Assembly: GCF_019968605.1 (NCBI RefSeq)
Contig: NZ_CP082966.1
Coordinates: 3,089,501-3,153,500, forward strand
Source of the DNA: Polaribacter litorisediminis
Lineage (GTDB): Bacteria; Bacteroidota; Bacteroidia; Flavobacteriales; Flavobacteriaceae
Length of the DNA: 64,000 bases
Direction of reading: 5' to 3'
Of the stretch, positions 34,599 through 42,147 are shown in pieces. Position numbers and translations under genes: made by a program. The notes below the pieces were generated by a model. It was not told the DNA's origin. It did no database searches and worked only from the letters and a program-made list of their open reading frames with translations. Every line of letters begins with the position of its first letter. Position 1 is the first letter of the stretch.

Positions 34599-35513
34599 AT
34601 GAGTACACACGTAATTTCTAGAAGAATTCAAGATATTATCCAATTTATATATGATACATATTATCCCTCAAAAAATAAAATTATAAGTTTTTTAGAAACA
34701 CGAGACTTTAAAGTATCTTCAAGAACTTTTGACAGAGACTTAGAAAGAATAAGAAGTGATTTTGGCTTAGTGATTTCATACAACAAAGCAAAAGAAGGTT
34801 ACTTTATAAACGAACAAAAAAGTATGAAAGTAACCTCTTTTTTTAAATTTTTAGAAATCGTTACCATCGCTGATATTTTTAGTGAAAGTTTAGCTAATAG
34901 TAATACAACGCTAGAATATGTATCTTTTGATGATTCAAAATCGTTTCGCGGAATTGATAGCTTAAAAACAATACTTATTGCTATTAATCAAAATCGAAAA
35001 ATATGTTTTGAGCATGAAAATTACCTAAAAAAAACGGTTAAAAAACATTGCATTAGTCCAATATTACTAAAAGAATATGAAAATCGTTGGTACGTAATAG
35101 GAGTAACAGATCTATTGAAAACGACACGTACTTTCGGACTTGATAGGGTCAAAAATATTAAAATAAAGGAGTTATCAAAGGTGAAAAAAGAAGACTATTC
35201 GAAAGATTTAAAAGCTTTTGATAATATTATAGGTTTAGATCATGAAAACAATTCCAATCCAGTAAAAGTACAATTATTAATCAATGAGCTACACCTCAAC
35301 TACCTAAGAAGTTTGCCTTTACACCATTCTCAGGTAATACATTCTAAAAATGAAAAAGAACAATTTTTAGTAGATTTTTACCTTGTGCCCAATTTCGAAT
35401 TCAAATCTCAAGTGCTAAAAATGGGAAGTGATGCGCTTGTCATCCATCCCAAAAGTTTGAAGAACGAAATCAGAGAGTTGCTGAGCATTTCATTAGCTAG
35501 GTATCAAGAATAG
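34599..35513 (+). CDS. WYL-domain transcriptional regulator, divergent to the RecBCD operon
   Basis: A 304-aa regulator: an N-terminal helix-turn-helix (VSSRTFDRDLERIRSDFGL, about residues 37-56), a WYL domain with KICFEHENYLKKTV and ENRWYVIGVTDLLKTTRTFG (about residues 130-190), and a WCX-like C-terminus. It is of the same general class as the WYL protein of the CRISPR island, but the two differ throughout. Divergent placement next to the RecBCD cargo fits a local repressor that releases the operon on infection or DNA damage. A near-palindrome lies 36 bp upstream. Confidence 0.88.
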   Translation: MSTHVISRRIQDIIQFIYDTYYPSKNKIISFLETRDFKVSSRTFDRDLERIRSDFGLVISYNKAKEGYFINEQKSMKVTSFFKFLEIVTIADIFSESLANSNTTLEYVSFDDSKSFRGIDSLKTILIAINQNRKICFEHENYLKKTVKKHCISPILLKEYENRWYVIGVTDLLKTTRTFGLDRVKNIKIKELSKVKKEDYSKDLKAFDNIIGLDHENNSNPVKVQLLINELHLNYLRSLPLHHSQVIHSKNEKEQFLVDFYLVPNFEFKSQVLKMGSDALVIHPKSLKNEIRELLSISLARYQE

Positions 35514-35715
35514 TTCAAGATGGTGAAAGTATAAATTTACGACTTATCGGATATCAATTGATCAATAACTTTTTTAAAAATATTTATGGGTTTCCACAAG
35601 AGACTGCAAAAAAACCCATTTAATTTGAAATTAATTTCCAAAAAAATATTTTGTCGCTTAACTTTAGGTATATATCTATGGAATAATTAATCGATCGTGA
35701 TAGTAACTATCATCA

Positions 35716-36120
35716 TTACAGATACAACAAAACACCCAATTCAACGTCAAAGTAAGGACGTTGTCCATTGAAATTAGGCCGCATATTTTTTATAAGGTGA
35801 TATCTCTTTAATTTATTTGCAATGCTTTGAATGTCTTTTTTGGTAGCAGGTTTGTTTTCTTCTGCAGTGAGTAATTTTTCTGCTAAATTAACGGCCAGAT
35901 TCCCAATCGCTGAATTTCCAACGCCCGCTAAACTAATCTTATCAATACTCGTCTTTTCAGTTTTAGTAACCCCTTTTAAGGTGCTTAATGCTTTGCTGAC
36001 TTTTGTTTTTTGGTGGTGTGATTTTGATCTACAACTGTTACTGCAGAACTTTTGAACCTTTCTTCGAGTGGGCAAAAATTCCTTTTTACAATAATCACAA
36101 CAATATAACCGTGTTTCCAT
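35716..36120 (-). CDS. Zinc-ribbon element protein, copy A
   Basis: A 134-aa protein from the ATG at 36120, which aligns with METRTYEC of the island 1 protein. Cysteines in METRLYCCDYCKKEFLP and KFCSNSCRSK form the CxxC...CxxxC module; ISLAGVGNSAIGNLAVN and KKDIQSIANKL are shared with paralogues. It is nearly identical to copy B (36479-36892) but its C-terminus differs (LGVLLYL against RIVVYFDFK). A likely DNA-binding or control protein of the element; function not known. Confidence 0.8.
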   Translation of the reverse strand: METRLYCCDYCKKEFLPTRRKVQKFCSNSCRSKSHHQKTKVSKALSTLKGVTKTEKTSIDKISLAGVGNSAIGNLAVNLAEKLLTAEENKPATKKDIQSIANKLKRYHLIKNMRPNFNGQRPYFDVELGVLLYL

Positions 36121-36155
36121 ATGCGTTAGTTGAACGTTCATTTGACGCTTAATCC

Positions 36156-36365
36156 CTATAAAAGCGTTTTTGTTTGACGTTTTCTATTGTTGAAAACGTT
36201 TTCTAACAAATACTTTAGAGCCTTTTCTTTGGTGAATACTTTTACTTTTTTAGGGGAATTGAGTTTTGGAGAGATTTCAGAATCTTTCTTTAATTTATCC
36301 CATAATAGCTTTTGCTCTTCGATGGGAAGAGCTTTTACTACTTGATAAACTACGTCTGAATTCAT
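36156..36365 (-). CDS. 69-aa helical element protein, intact copy
   Basis: Starts MNSDVVYQVVKALPIEEQKL and is homologous to the 60-aa protein of island 1; the C-terminus is basic (ENVFNNRKRQTKTLL). It lies 35 bp upstream of zinc-ribbon copy A, the same order as in island 1. Unknown function; it may regulate the integrase region or act as an antitoxin-like helical protein. Confidence 0.65.
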   Translation of the reverse strand: MNSDVVYQVVKALPIEEQKLLWDKLKKDSEISPKLNSPKKVKVFTKEKALKYLLENVFNNRKRQTKTLL

Positions 36366-36433
36366 ATCTAAATATAAATTTAGATACTTCTTTTTTTATG
36401 CTTGTCGGCTACGATCATCTAGAACCAGCTAAT

Positions 36434-36463
36434 GTCACTTAAAGTCACTTAGAGTCACTTAAC
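36434..36463. repeat. Three 10-bp-phased GTCACTTA repeats
   Basis: GTCACTTA occurs at 36434, 36444 and 36454, exactly one DNA turn apart, just upstream of the 69-aa gene. It is analogous to 15431-15476 and 37184-37229. Confidence 0.55.
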
Positions 36464-36478
36464 TTTCCTGAAACTGGC

Positions 36479-36892
36479 TCACTTAAAATCAAAATAAACC
36501 ACTATTCTCAATTCAACATCAAAGTAAGGACGTTGTCCATTTGAATTAGGCCAAATGTTTTTTACCAGGTGATATCTCTTTAATTTATTGGTAATGCTTT
36601 GAATATCTTTTTTGGTAGCAGGTTTGTTTTCTTCTGCAGTGAGTAATTTTTCCGCTAAATTAATGGCCAGGTTTCCAATCGCTGAATTTCCAACGCCCGC
36701 TACACTAATCTTATCAATACTCGTCTTTTCAGTTTTAGCAACCCCTTTTAAGGTGCTTAACGCCTTGCTGACTTTTGTTTTTTGATGGTGTGATTTTGAT
36801 CTACAACTATTACTACAGAACTTTTGGACCTTTCTTCGGATGGGTAAAAATTCCTTTTTACAATAATCACAACAATATAACCGTGTTTCCAT
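36479..36892 (-). CDS. Zinc-ribbon element protein, copy B
   Basis: 137 aa, starting METRLYCCDYCKKEFLPIRR. Same four-cysteine N-terminus and GVGNSAIGNLAIN segment as copy A, differing at roughly a dozen positions. The duplication kept this gene open, while the small gene upstream of it (36978-37118) has been cut by a stop codon. Probably functional. Confidence 0.75.
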   Translation of the reverse strand: METRLYCCDYCKKEFLPIRRKVQKFCSNSCRSKSHHQKTKVSKALSTLKGVAKTEKTSIDKISVAGVGNSAIGNLAINLAEKLLTAEENKPATKKDIQSITNKLKRYHLVKNIWPNSNGQRPYFDVELRIVVYFDFK

Positions 36893-36977
36893 ATGCGTTA
36901 GTTAAACGTTCGTTTGACGCTTAATCCCTGTAAAAGCGTTTTTGTTTGACGTTTTCTCACAAATACTTGATAGCCTT

Positions 36978-37118
36978 TTATTTGGTGAATACTTTTACTT
37001 TTTTAGGGGAATTGAGTTTTGGAGAGATTTCAGAATCTTTCTTTAATTTATCCCATAATAGTTTTTGCTCTTCGATGGGAAGTGCTTTTACTATTTGATA
37101 AACTACGTCTGAATTCAT
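36978..37118 (-). pseudogene. Truncated copy of the 69-aa element protein
   Basis: 46 residues (MNSDVVYQIVKALPIEEQKL onward) before a TAA at 36978 where the intact copy has GAA. Further changes, including an in-frame TGA, follow. The frame is otherwise nearly identical to 36156-36365. Truncation removes the basic C-terminus. Confidence 0.8.
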
Positions 37119-37183
37119 ATCTAAATATAAATTTAGATACTTCATTTTTTATGCTTATCGGCTACGATCATCTACAATCGGCT

Positions 37184-37229
37184 AATGTCAACTAATGTCG
37201 AATAATGTCGAATAATGTCGAATAATATC
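37184..37229. repeat. AATGTCGAAT 10-bp tandem repeats
   Basis: AATGTC recurs every 10 bp four times from 37184 and a diverged fifth unit (AATATC) ends the run. Three successive units read AATGTCGAAT exactly. Located upstream of the truncated small gene, as in the other modules. Confidence 0.6.
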
Positions 37230-37367
37230 AGGGTTCCGAAACACTTTTAACTGAAATCATTCATTTCAAAACCTGTTTAAAGATTTATTCTTTTGATAAA
37301 AGTGGAATAAAATAGAGATCTTAGGCAAGTGAACTATTTTGAAGTTTACAAGTTTATTCGTTGTAAG

Positions 37368-38690
37368 TTACCTCAAAAAGTTTGAGTAATCTTCTGGCAA
37401 CTCAGCATCAATATCTCTTAAGTATTTTTCTAATGCCACCATCGTAGAATGACCTGTAATGGGCATTAAATTACTTTTAGCTTCATGCTGAGACATTTTC
37501 TCTCGAAACTTTCTGTAAAGTTTGGTAATAGAGGTGTGTCGAAAACTATACAGTCCATACTCTACCCCTAATTCAAAGTGATCTTTAATCACCTTAAAAC
37601 GTTTAGAAAACTCATTTCGCTTGTTGATAACATCTGCAGCCCACTCTTCCCCGATGTTAAATCTTCCAAACAAATTTGAAGTTGGTTTAAAGTTCGATAA
37701 ATCAGGTAGCTCCTCCAATAAAATTTCGGGAATAATTTTAATCTTCACAGGCTTATTTTTTGCCTTTACATACAATTTCTTATCCTGAATATCAATATCA
37801 CCAATTCTTAATCTACATACTTCAATGGGTCTTAAGAAATTGTTAGCAAAAAACTTTACAAACAACCATAAATGAGGATCTACTTCTCGCATATGCTCAT
37901 AAATCTCTTTTTCTATTTTTGGGGTATATGTTTTGTTTCTCTTAGGAACTGATTTTAAGACAGCTATTTTTTTGACAAAATTGTCCTCTATAATTTCATT
38001 GTCCTCTAATAATTGAAATAGCGAGGCAATATCTGTTCTCGCATTATTACGATTTCTAGCACTAGTTCTTTGTAAAACTGAATTTAAGTATTCAATGACC
38101 ATTTTCTTTGTAATAAAGGTGATGGGATTGTTATAAAGTTCTTTTGATTTTAACCATTTTTCAAATGCTCCTATCCTACTCTTATATTGAACAAAAGAAT
38201 TTTTATTCATCATGTTAACTTTCAGCGATAAGCCAAATGCAATGGTTTCTGCGATCGTTAAGGAAGGTGCTTCCGTTTTTTGGTTTGTTACTTGTTTGTT
38301 TTCTGGAATAGTCTGCTGCTCATTTTTAATCTTGACTTGTTTTGGTTTTTTGGCAACTTTATTGCTCACCTCTGGATTCTCCGAAAAAATCGAGGCTTCT
38401 AAGGCACTATTATCCTCATACGGATTGAATCCATATTGCAATAATTGCAATAAAGCCTGTTGCATCGTTTTTAGAAAGGCGTACCGTTCTCGTTTTGTTT
38501 TTAATTTATTTACACCTGCTTTGATAAAAGGTTCTTTTTTTAATCTGCCTGTCTCAGGATTTCGAAAAGAAAAATAAACAAACCAATCTTTGGAAAGCAC
38601 TGTCTTTTTTTGTTCAGAAGAAAAGCTCGACCATTGTGAAATATCCACTCCTCCAGTGTAGATTTTTGGTTCAGAATAATTCAATTTCAT
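37368..38690 (-). CDS. Tyrosine recombinase (integrase) of island 2
   Basis: A 440-aa integrase; the start MKLNYSEPKIYTGG (38690) is favoured over 38747 for the same reasons as in island 1. Catalytic residues: Arg in NFLRPIEVCRL, Arg/His in YSFRHTSITKLY, His in GHSTMVALEKYLRD and the following Tyr nucleophile. Compared with the island 1 integrase this one keeps Arg in box II. It shares about the same domain layout and a conserved C-terminus (DIDAELPEDYS). It lies 105 bp from the attachment repeat and reads away from the tRNA, the classical arrangement. Confidence 0.93.
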   Translation of the reverse strand: MKLNYSEPKIYTGGVDISQWSSFSSEQKKTVLSKDWFVYFSFRNPETGRLKKEPFIKAGVNKLKTKRERYAFLKTMQQALLQLLQYGFNPYEDNSALEASIFSENPEVSNKVAKKPKQVKIKNEQQTIPENKQVTNQKTEAPSLTIAETIAFGLSLKVNMMNKNSFVQYKSRIGAFEKWLKSKELYNNPITFITKKMVIEYLNSVLQRTSARNRNNARTDIASLFQLLEDNEIIEDNFVKKIAVLKSVPKRNKTYTPKIEKEIYEHMREVDPHLWLFVKFFANNFLRPIEVCRLRIGDIDIQDKKLYVKAKNKPVKIKIIPEILLEELPDLSNFKPTSNLFGRFNIGEEWAADVINKRNEFSKRFKVIKDHFELGVEYGLYSFRHTSITKLYRKFREKMSQHEAKSNLMPITGHSTMVALEKYLRDIDAELPEDYSNFLR

Positions 38691-38698
38691 AGGTAAAA

Positions 38699-38720
38699 CG
38701 TTTACGGTAGCGTTTACGGT
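38699..38720. repeat. Integrase arm-type site, right end of island 2
   Basis: Two CGTTTACGG units 12 bp apart, matching 17987-18008 in the same orientation with one difference. It lies 8 bp before the integrase start, so integrase binding here could also control its own expression. Confidence 0.65.
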
Positions 38721-38753
38721 ACGTAAAAGTAAGAAAGTTAAAGGCATAAAAAA

Positions 38754-38778
38754 AGCGGATTGTCGTAAACAATCCGCT
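38754..38778 (-). terminator. Terminator of tRNA-fMet carried by island 2
   Basis: Stem AGCGGATTGT / ACAATCCGCT with a 5-nt loop and a run of U on the minus strand. It sits 18 bp past the attachment repeat. It resembles the hairpin of island 1 (CGRATTGT in both), so each element supplies its own tRNA terminator. Confidence 0.85.
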
Positions 38779-38795
38779 CTATTATTGAGGATAAC

Positions 38796-38872
<77 letters not shown>

Positions 38873-38973
38873 ATTTGGATTGCAAATATACTACATAATT
38901 AAAGTAATCACCAAACAATATTTCATTTATTTTTTATTCAATCAAAATTTATACTAAAAAATGAAAAAGAAGC

Positions 38974-38981
38974 TATCTTTG
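38974..38981 (+). promoter_or_regulatory. -7 box of era promoter
   Basis: TATCTTTG matches TAnnTTTG exactly and ends only 4 bp before the era ATG. Transcription would start at or within a few bases of the start codon, implying a leaderless mRNA. Confidence 0.6.
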
Positions 38982-38985
38982 CAGC

Positions 38986-39870
38986 ATGGTACACAAATCA
39001 GGTTTTGTAAATATTATTGGAAATCCAAATGTTGGTAAGTCTACGTTAATGAATGCTTTAGTAGGTGAAAAACTATCTATTATTACCGCCAAAGCACAAA
39101 CTACAAGGCATCGAATTTTAGGAATTGTAAATGAAGAAAACTATCAAATTGTTTTTTCTGACACCCCAGGAATCTTAAAACCAGCGTACGAATTGCAATC
39201 TTCTATGATGGATTTTGTAAAATCTGCACTAGAAGACGCCGATATTCTTATTTATATGGTAGAAATTGGCGAGAAAGAACTGAAAAATGAAGCTTTTTTT
39301 AACAAAATAATCAATAGTAAGATTCCGGTAATGTTATTGTTGAATAAAATTGACAAATCCTCTCAAGAGGAAGTTGAAGAAAAGGTTGAATATTGGAAAG
39401 AAAAAGTACCAAACGCCGATGTATTTGTTATTTCTGCCTTAGAAGGATTTAACGTTGCTGCCGCTTTAGAAAAAATAAAACAGTTATTACCAGAGGGGCC
39501 TCCCTACTACCCAAAAGACCAACTAACAGATAAACCAGAACGCTTTTTTGTGAATGAAAAAATTAGAGAAAAAATACTAATTCATTACAAAAAAGAAATT
39601 CCGTATGCAGTAGAAGTTGAAACAGAAGAATTTATTGAAGAAGAAAACATTGTAAGAATCCGATCTATCATCATGGTAGAACGTGAAACTCAAAAAGGCA
39701 TTATTATAGGTCATAAAGGAAGTGCACTAAAAAGAGTTGGTGCAGAAGCAAGAAAAGATTTAGAGAAATTCTTTGAGAAAAAAGTCTTTATCGAATTATA
39801 TGTTAAGGTGAATAAAAACTGGCGTAGCGATAAAAACCAATTGAAACGTTTTGGGTATAATCAAGGTTAA
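38986..39870 (+). CDS. era: GTPase Era
   Basis: A 294-aa GTPase needed for 30S ribosome maturation. G1 GNPNVGKST about residues 11-19, G2 region TTRHRILG, G3 DTPG, G4 NKID, then a C-terminal KH domain with GHKGSALKRVGAEARKDLE. The start MVHKSGFVNIIG fits the usual flavobacterial Era start. It is the first core gene to the right of the tRNA islands. No Shine-Dalgarno is seen; see the -7 box 4 bp upstream. Confidence 0.96.
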   Translation: MVHKSGFVNIIGNPNVGKSTLMNALVGEKLSIITAKAQTTRHRILGIVNEENYQIVFSDTPGILKPAYELQSSMMDFVKSALEDADILIYMVEIGEKELKNEAFFNKIINSKIPVMLLLNKIDKSSQEEVEEKVEYWKEKVPNADVFVISALEGFNVAAALEKIKQLLPEGPPYYPKDQLTDKPERFFVNEKIREKILIHYKKEIPYAVEVETEEFIEEENIVRIRSIIMVERETQKGIIIGHKGSALKRVGAEARKDLEKFFEKKVFIELYVKVNKNWRSDKNQLKRFGYNQG

Positions 39871-39935
39871 ACCATCAAATATTTTTCATATTTCTTGTGT
39901 TTAAAAAATCTTTATAAACTACATTAATTTTAATC

Positions 39936-40074
39936 GAAAAGAATTCCTCGATGCTCTGCGTCGGGGTTTCCGTTGAAATTGTCATTCCCGTAAAAACGGG
40001 AATCTAAAGGCCGGTAGGCAGGCACATCTATGGCGCTACCTCGAGGATAGTTTGTTTCAAGAAATTCTTTATAA
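39936..40074. repeat. Intergenic palindromic repeat unit
   Basis: A compact hairpin ATTCCCGT-AAAA-ACGGGAAT (39984-40003) lies inside a longer imperfect inverted structure (AAGAATTCCTCGA near 39939 and TCGAGG...GAAATTCTT near 40041-40069). GC content is higher than the surroundings. It looks like a dispersed non-coding repeat and may also end era and the convergent gene. Confidence 0.5.
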
Positions 40075-40082
40075 ATCCAAAA

Positions 40083-40607
40083 TTAGGCACCAATCACTTT
40101 AATCATAAAATCGTGCAAGTCTTTCATTTGTTTTTTACCAGTATCTTTTCCTATTTTCCCTAAAAAATAAAGTAAAATCCATAGTAATGGCAAAGCAATA
40201 ACCATCGCAAGCGGAAAAAAAATAGATTCATTTAAAGAAAATCGCGTATATAGCAATGCGCCAAAAGCTAAAAATGAAATTCCGATTACAAAATGAACAA
40301 ACATAAATAAAGTCCAAACTTGCGGTTTGGGCCCAAATAAACCTTTTAACTGTGATGTTTTTTTAGTTTCTTCTAAAATCTCTAAATGCAGCTGTGGCGA
40401 CCAAAAATGTTCGTCCTTTTTAGCCACAGAAATAAAAATATGATCATCAACAATATTGCCGATAAACAAACATTTTTTATTTGTAAACTCTTTAGAAAAT
40501 CTTTGTATAATTTCTTGATTATTTTCTTCCAAATCTATTGAAAACCTAGGGCGAAGAAAAATTTCGCTATTTTGTTTCTCTATAATAACATTTAATTGAT
40601 CATTCAT
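40083..40607 (-). CDS. Membrane protein of unknown function
   Basis: 174 aa. The N-terminal 90 residues are soluble (LRPRFSIDLEENNQEIIQRF) and two membrane helices follow (VWTLFMFVHFVIGISFLAFG and FFPLAMVIALPLLWILLYFL), with a basic C-terminal tail. It sits between era and der on the opposite strand. No family name is known to me; core-genome location suggests a conserved flavobacterial protein. Confidence 0.75.
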   Translation of the reverse strand: MNDQLNVIIEKQNSEIFLRPRFSIDLEENNQEIIQRFSKEFTNKKCLFIGNIVDDHIFISVAKKDEHFWSPQLHLEILEETKKTSQLKGLFGPKPQVWTLFMFVHFVIGISFLAFGALLYTRFSLNESIFFPLAMVIALPLLWILLYFLGKIGKDTGKKQMKDLHDFMIKVIGA

Positions 40608-40662
40608 AAAAACCTATTTTATAACAGTTTAAATTTACAATTATTTATCATATAGTAAATTG

Positions 40663-40670
40663 TATCTTTG
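40663..40670 (+). promoter_or_regulatory. -7 box of der promoter
   Basis: TATCTTTG, a perfect TAnnTTTG box. It lies 18 bp upstream of ATG 40689, which excludes the upstream in-frame ATG at 40668 because that codon overlaps the box. Confidence 0.7.
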
Positions 40671-40688
40671 CAAAAAATTTCAATTCAA

Positions 40689-41999
40689 ATGAATAGCATT
40701 GTTGCCATTGTAGGAAGACCAAATGTAGGGAAGTCAACACTTTTTAATAGACTGGTTCAAAGAAGAGAAGCTATTGTAGATTCTGTAAGCGGAGTTACAA
40801 GAGATAGACATTACGGAAAATCTGATTGGAATGGAAAAGAGTTTTCTGTAATCGATACTGGGGGATATGCTATTGGTTCTGACGATATTTTTGAGGAAGA
40901 AATTAGAAAGCAAGTAAATTTAGCCATTGAAGAAGCCGATTTAATTGTTTTTGTGGTAAATGTAGAAGATGGCATTACCCCTATGGATGCTGAAGTTGCA
41001 AAACTTTTACGTAAAGTAAAAAAACCAATTTTTACGGTAGTGAATAAGGTTGACAATGCGATGAGAGAGCCAGATGCCGTAGAATTTTACAATCTAGGTT
41101 TGGGAGATTACTTTACCATCGCATCTATTAACGGAAGTGGCACTGGAGATTTATTGGATGCATTAGCCGAAAAAATGCCAGCCAATGAACCAATAGATTT
41201 AGAAGCAGAAGAACTGCCAAGATTCGCTGTTGTGGGTAGACCCAACGCAGGAAAATCTTCTTTTATAAATGCATTAATTGGTCAAGATCGAAACATTGTT
41301 ACGAATATTGCAGGGACTACAAGAGATTCTATTGATACCAAATACAACCGTTTTGGTTTCGATTTTAATTTAGTGGATACAGCAGGAATCCGTAAAAAAT
41401 CTAAAGTTAAGGAAGATTTAGAGTTCTATTCTGTAATGCGTGCGGTGCGTTCTATTGAATATTCTGATGTCATTATTTTAGTAGTTGATGCCACTAGAGG
41501 GTTTGAAGGACAAGATCAAAGTATTTTTTGGCTAGCAGAAAAAAACCGAAAAGGAATTGTAATCCTTATTAATAAATGGGATTTAATTGAAAAAGAAACC
41601 AATACATTACGTGATTTCGAAGCGATGGTTCGAAAACAAATTGAGCCATTTACAGATGTCCCTATTGTATTTATTTCTGCGCTAACAAAGCAACGTTTGT
41701 TCAAAGCCATGGAAACGGCTGTTGAGGTTTTTGAAAAGAGAAAAAAGAAAATACCAACTAGCAAGTTAAATGATATCATGTTAGAAATCGTTAAAAACAA
41801 TCCGCCACCGGCAACGAAAGGGAAATATGTAAAGATTAAATATTGCATGCAATTGCCTACAAAAACGCCTCAATTTGCATTTTTCTGTAACTTACCGCAA
41901 TATGTTAGAGATTCTTATAAACGTTTTTTAGAGAATAAATTAAGAGAAATTTACGATTTTTCTGGCGTGCCAATTACTATTTATTTCAGACAAAAATAA
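40689..41999 (+). CDS. der: GTPase Der (EngA)
   Basis: A 436-aa double GTPase for 50S ribosome assembly. GTPase 1: GRPNVGKST at about residue 9, DTGGY, NKVD. GTPase 2: [24 protein letters not shown]-like C-terminus ends [15 protein letters not shown]. The start [12 protein letters not shown] was chosen from the promoter position and family alignment. Confidence 0.96.
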   Translation: MNSIVAIVGRPNVGKSTLFNRLVQRREAIVDSVSGVTRDRHYGKSDWNGKEFSVIDTGGYAIGSDDIFEEEIRKQVNLAIEEADLIVFVVNVEDGITPMDAEVAKLLRKVKKPIFTVVNKVDNAMREPDAVEFYNLGLGDYFTIASINGSGTGDLLDALAEKMPANEPIDLEAEELPRFAVVGRPNAGKSSFINALIGQDRNIVTNIAGTTRDSIDTKYNRFGFDFNLVDTAGIRKKSKVKEDLEFYSVMRAVRSIEYSDVIILVVDATRGFEGQDQSIFWLAEKNRKGIVILINKWDLIEKETNTLRDFEAMVRKQIEPFTDVPIVFISALTKQRLFKAMETAVEVFEKRKKKIPTSKLNDIMLEIVKNNPPPATKGKYVKIKYCMQLPTKTPQFAFFCNLPQYVRDSYKRFLENKLREIYDFSGVPITIYFRQK

Positions 42000-42147
42000 A
42001 CACAAATATATTCCTGTTTATCTTTTTTAGGTATTTATTAAATTTACAAAACCATCAGGACAAACATAAATTGTTTTAGTGCGTAACGTTTAGCACCTTT
42101 TGACGAGTAACATTGAAATCGTATTTTATCAACTTCATTTAAAGTAT

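Larger units (their letters stand above)
35716..37240. repeat. Tandem duplication (772-bp period) of the zinc-ribbon/small-gene module
   Basis: The two zinc-ribbon starts (36120 and 36892) are 772 bp apart. Coding and flanking DNA match closely throughout both units, including the 60-69-aa genes and their upstream regions. The right-hand unit contains a nonsense mutation in the small gene. The phased repeat arrays differ between the units (GTCACTTA type against AATGTCGAAT type), so they diverged faster than the genes. Confidence 0.85.
17936..38795. mobile_element. Island 2 at tRNA-fMet: RecBCD/HEPN cargo
   Basis: It is bounded by 46-bp direct repeats of the tRNA-fMet 3' half (17890-17935 and 38796-38841), with an integrase next to the intact tRNA and 22-bp near-identical repeats inside each end (17987-18008, 38699-38720). 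Length is about 20.9 kb. Cargo: a 745-aa unknown, a RecBCD operon with HEPN-motif gene and small unknowns, and a WYL regulator. The module near the integrase is a partly duplicated zinc-ribbon/small-protein set. No conjugation genes are seen, so it is an integrative element that would need help to transfer. Confidence 0.9.
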
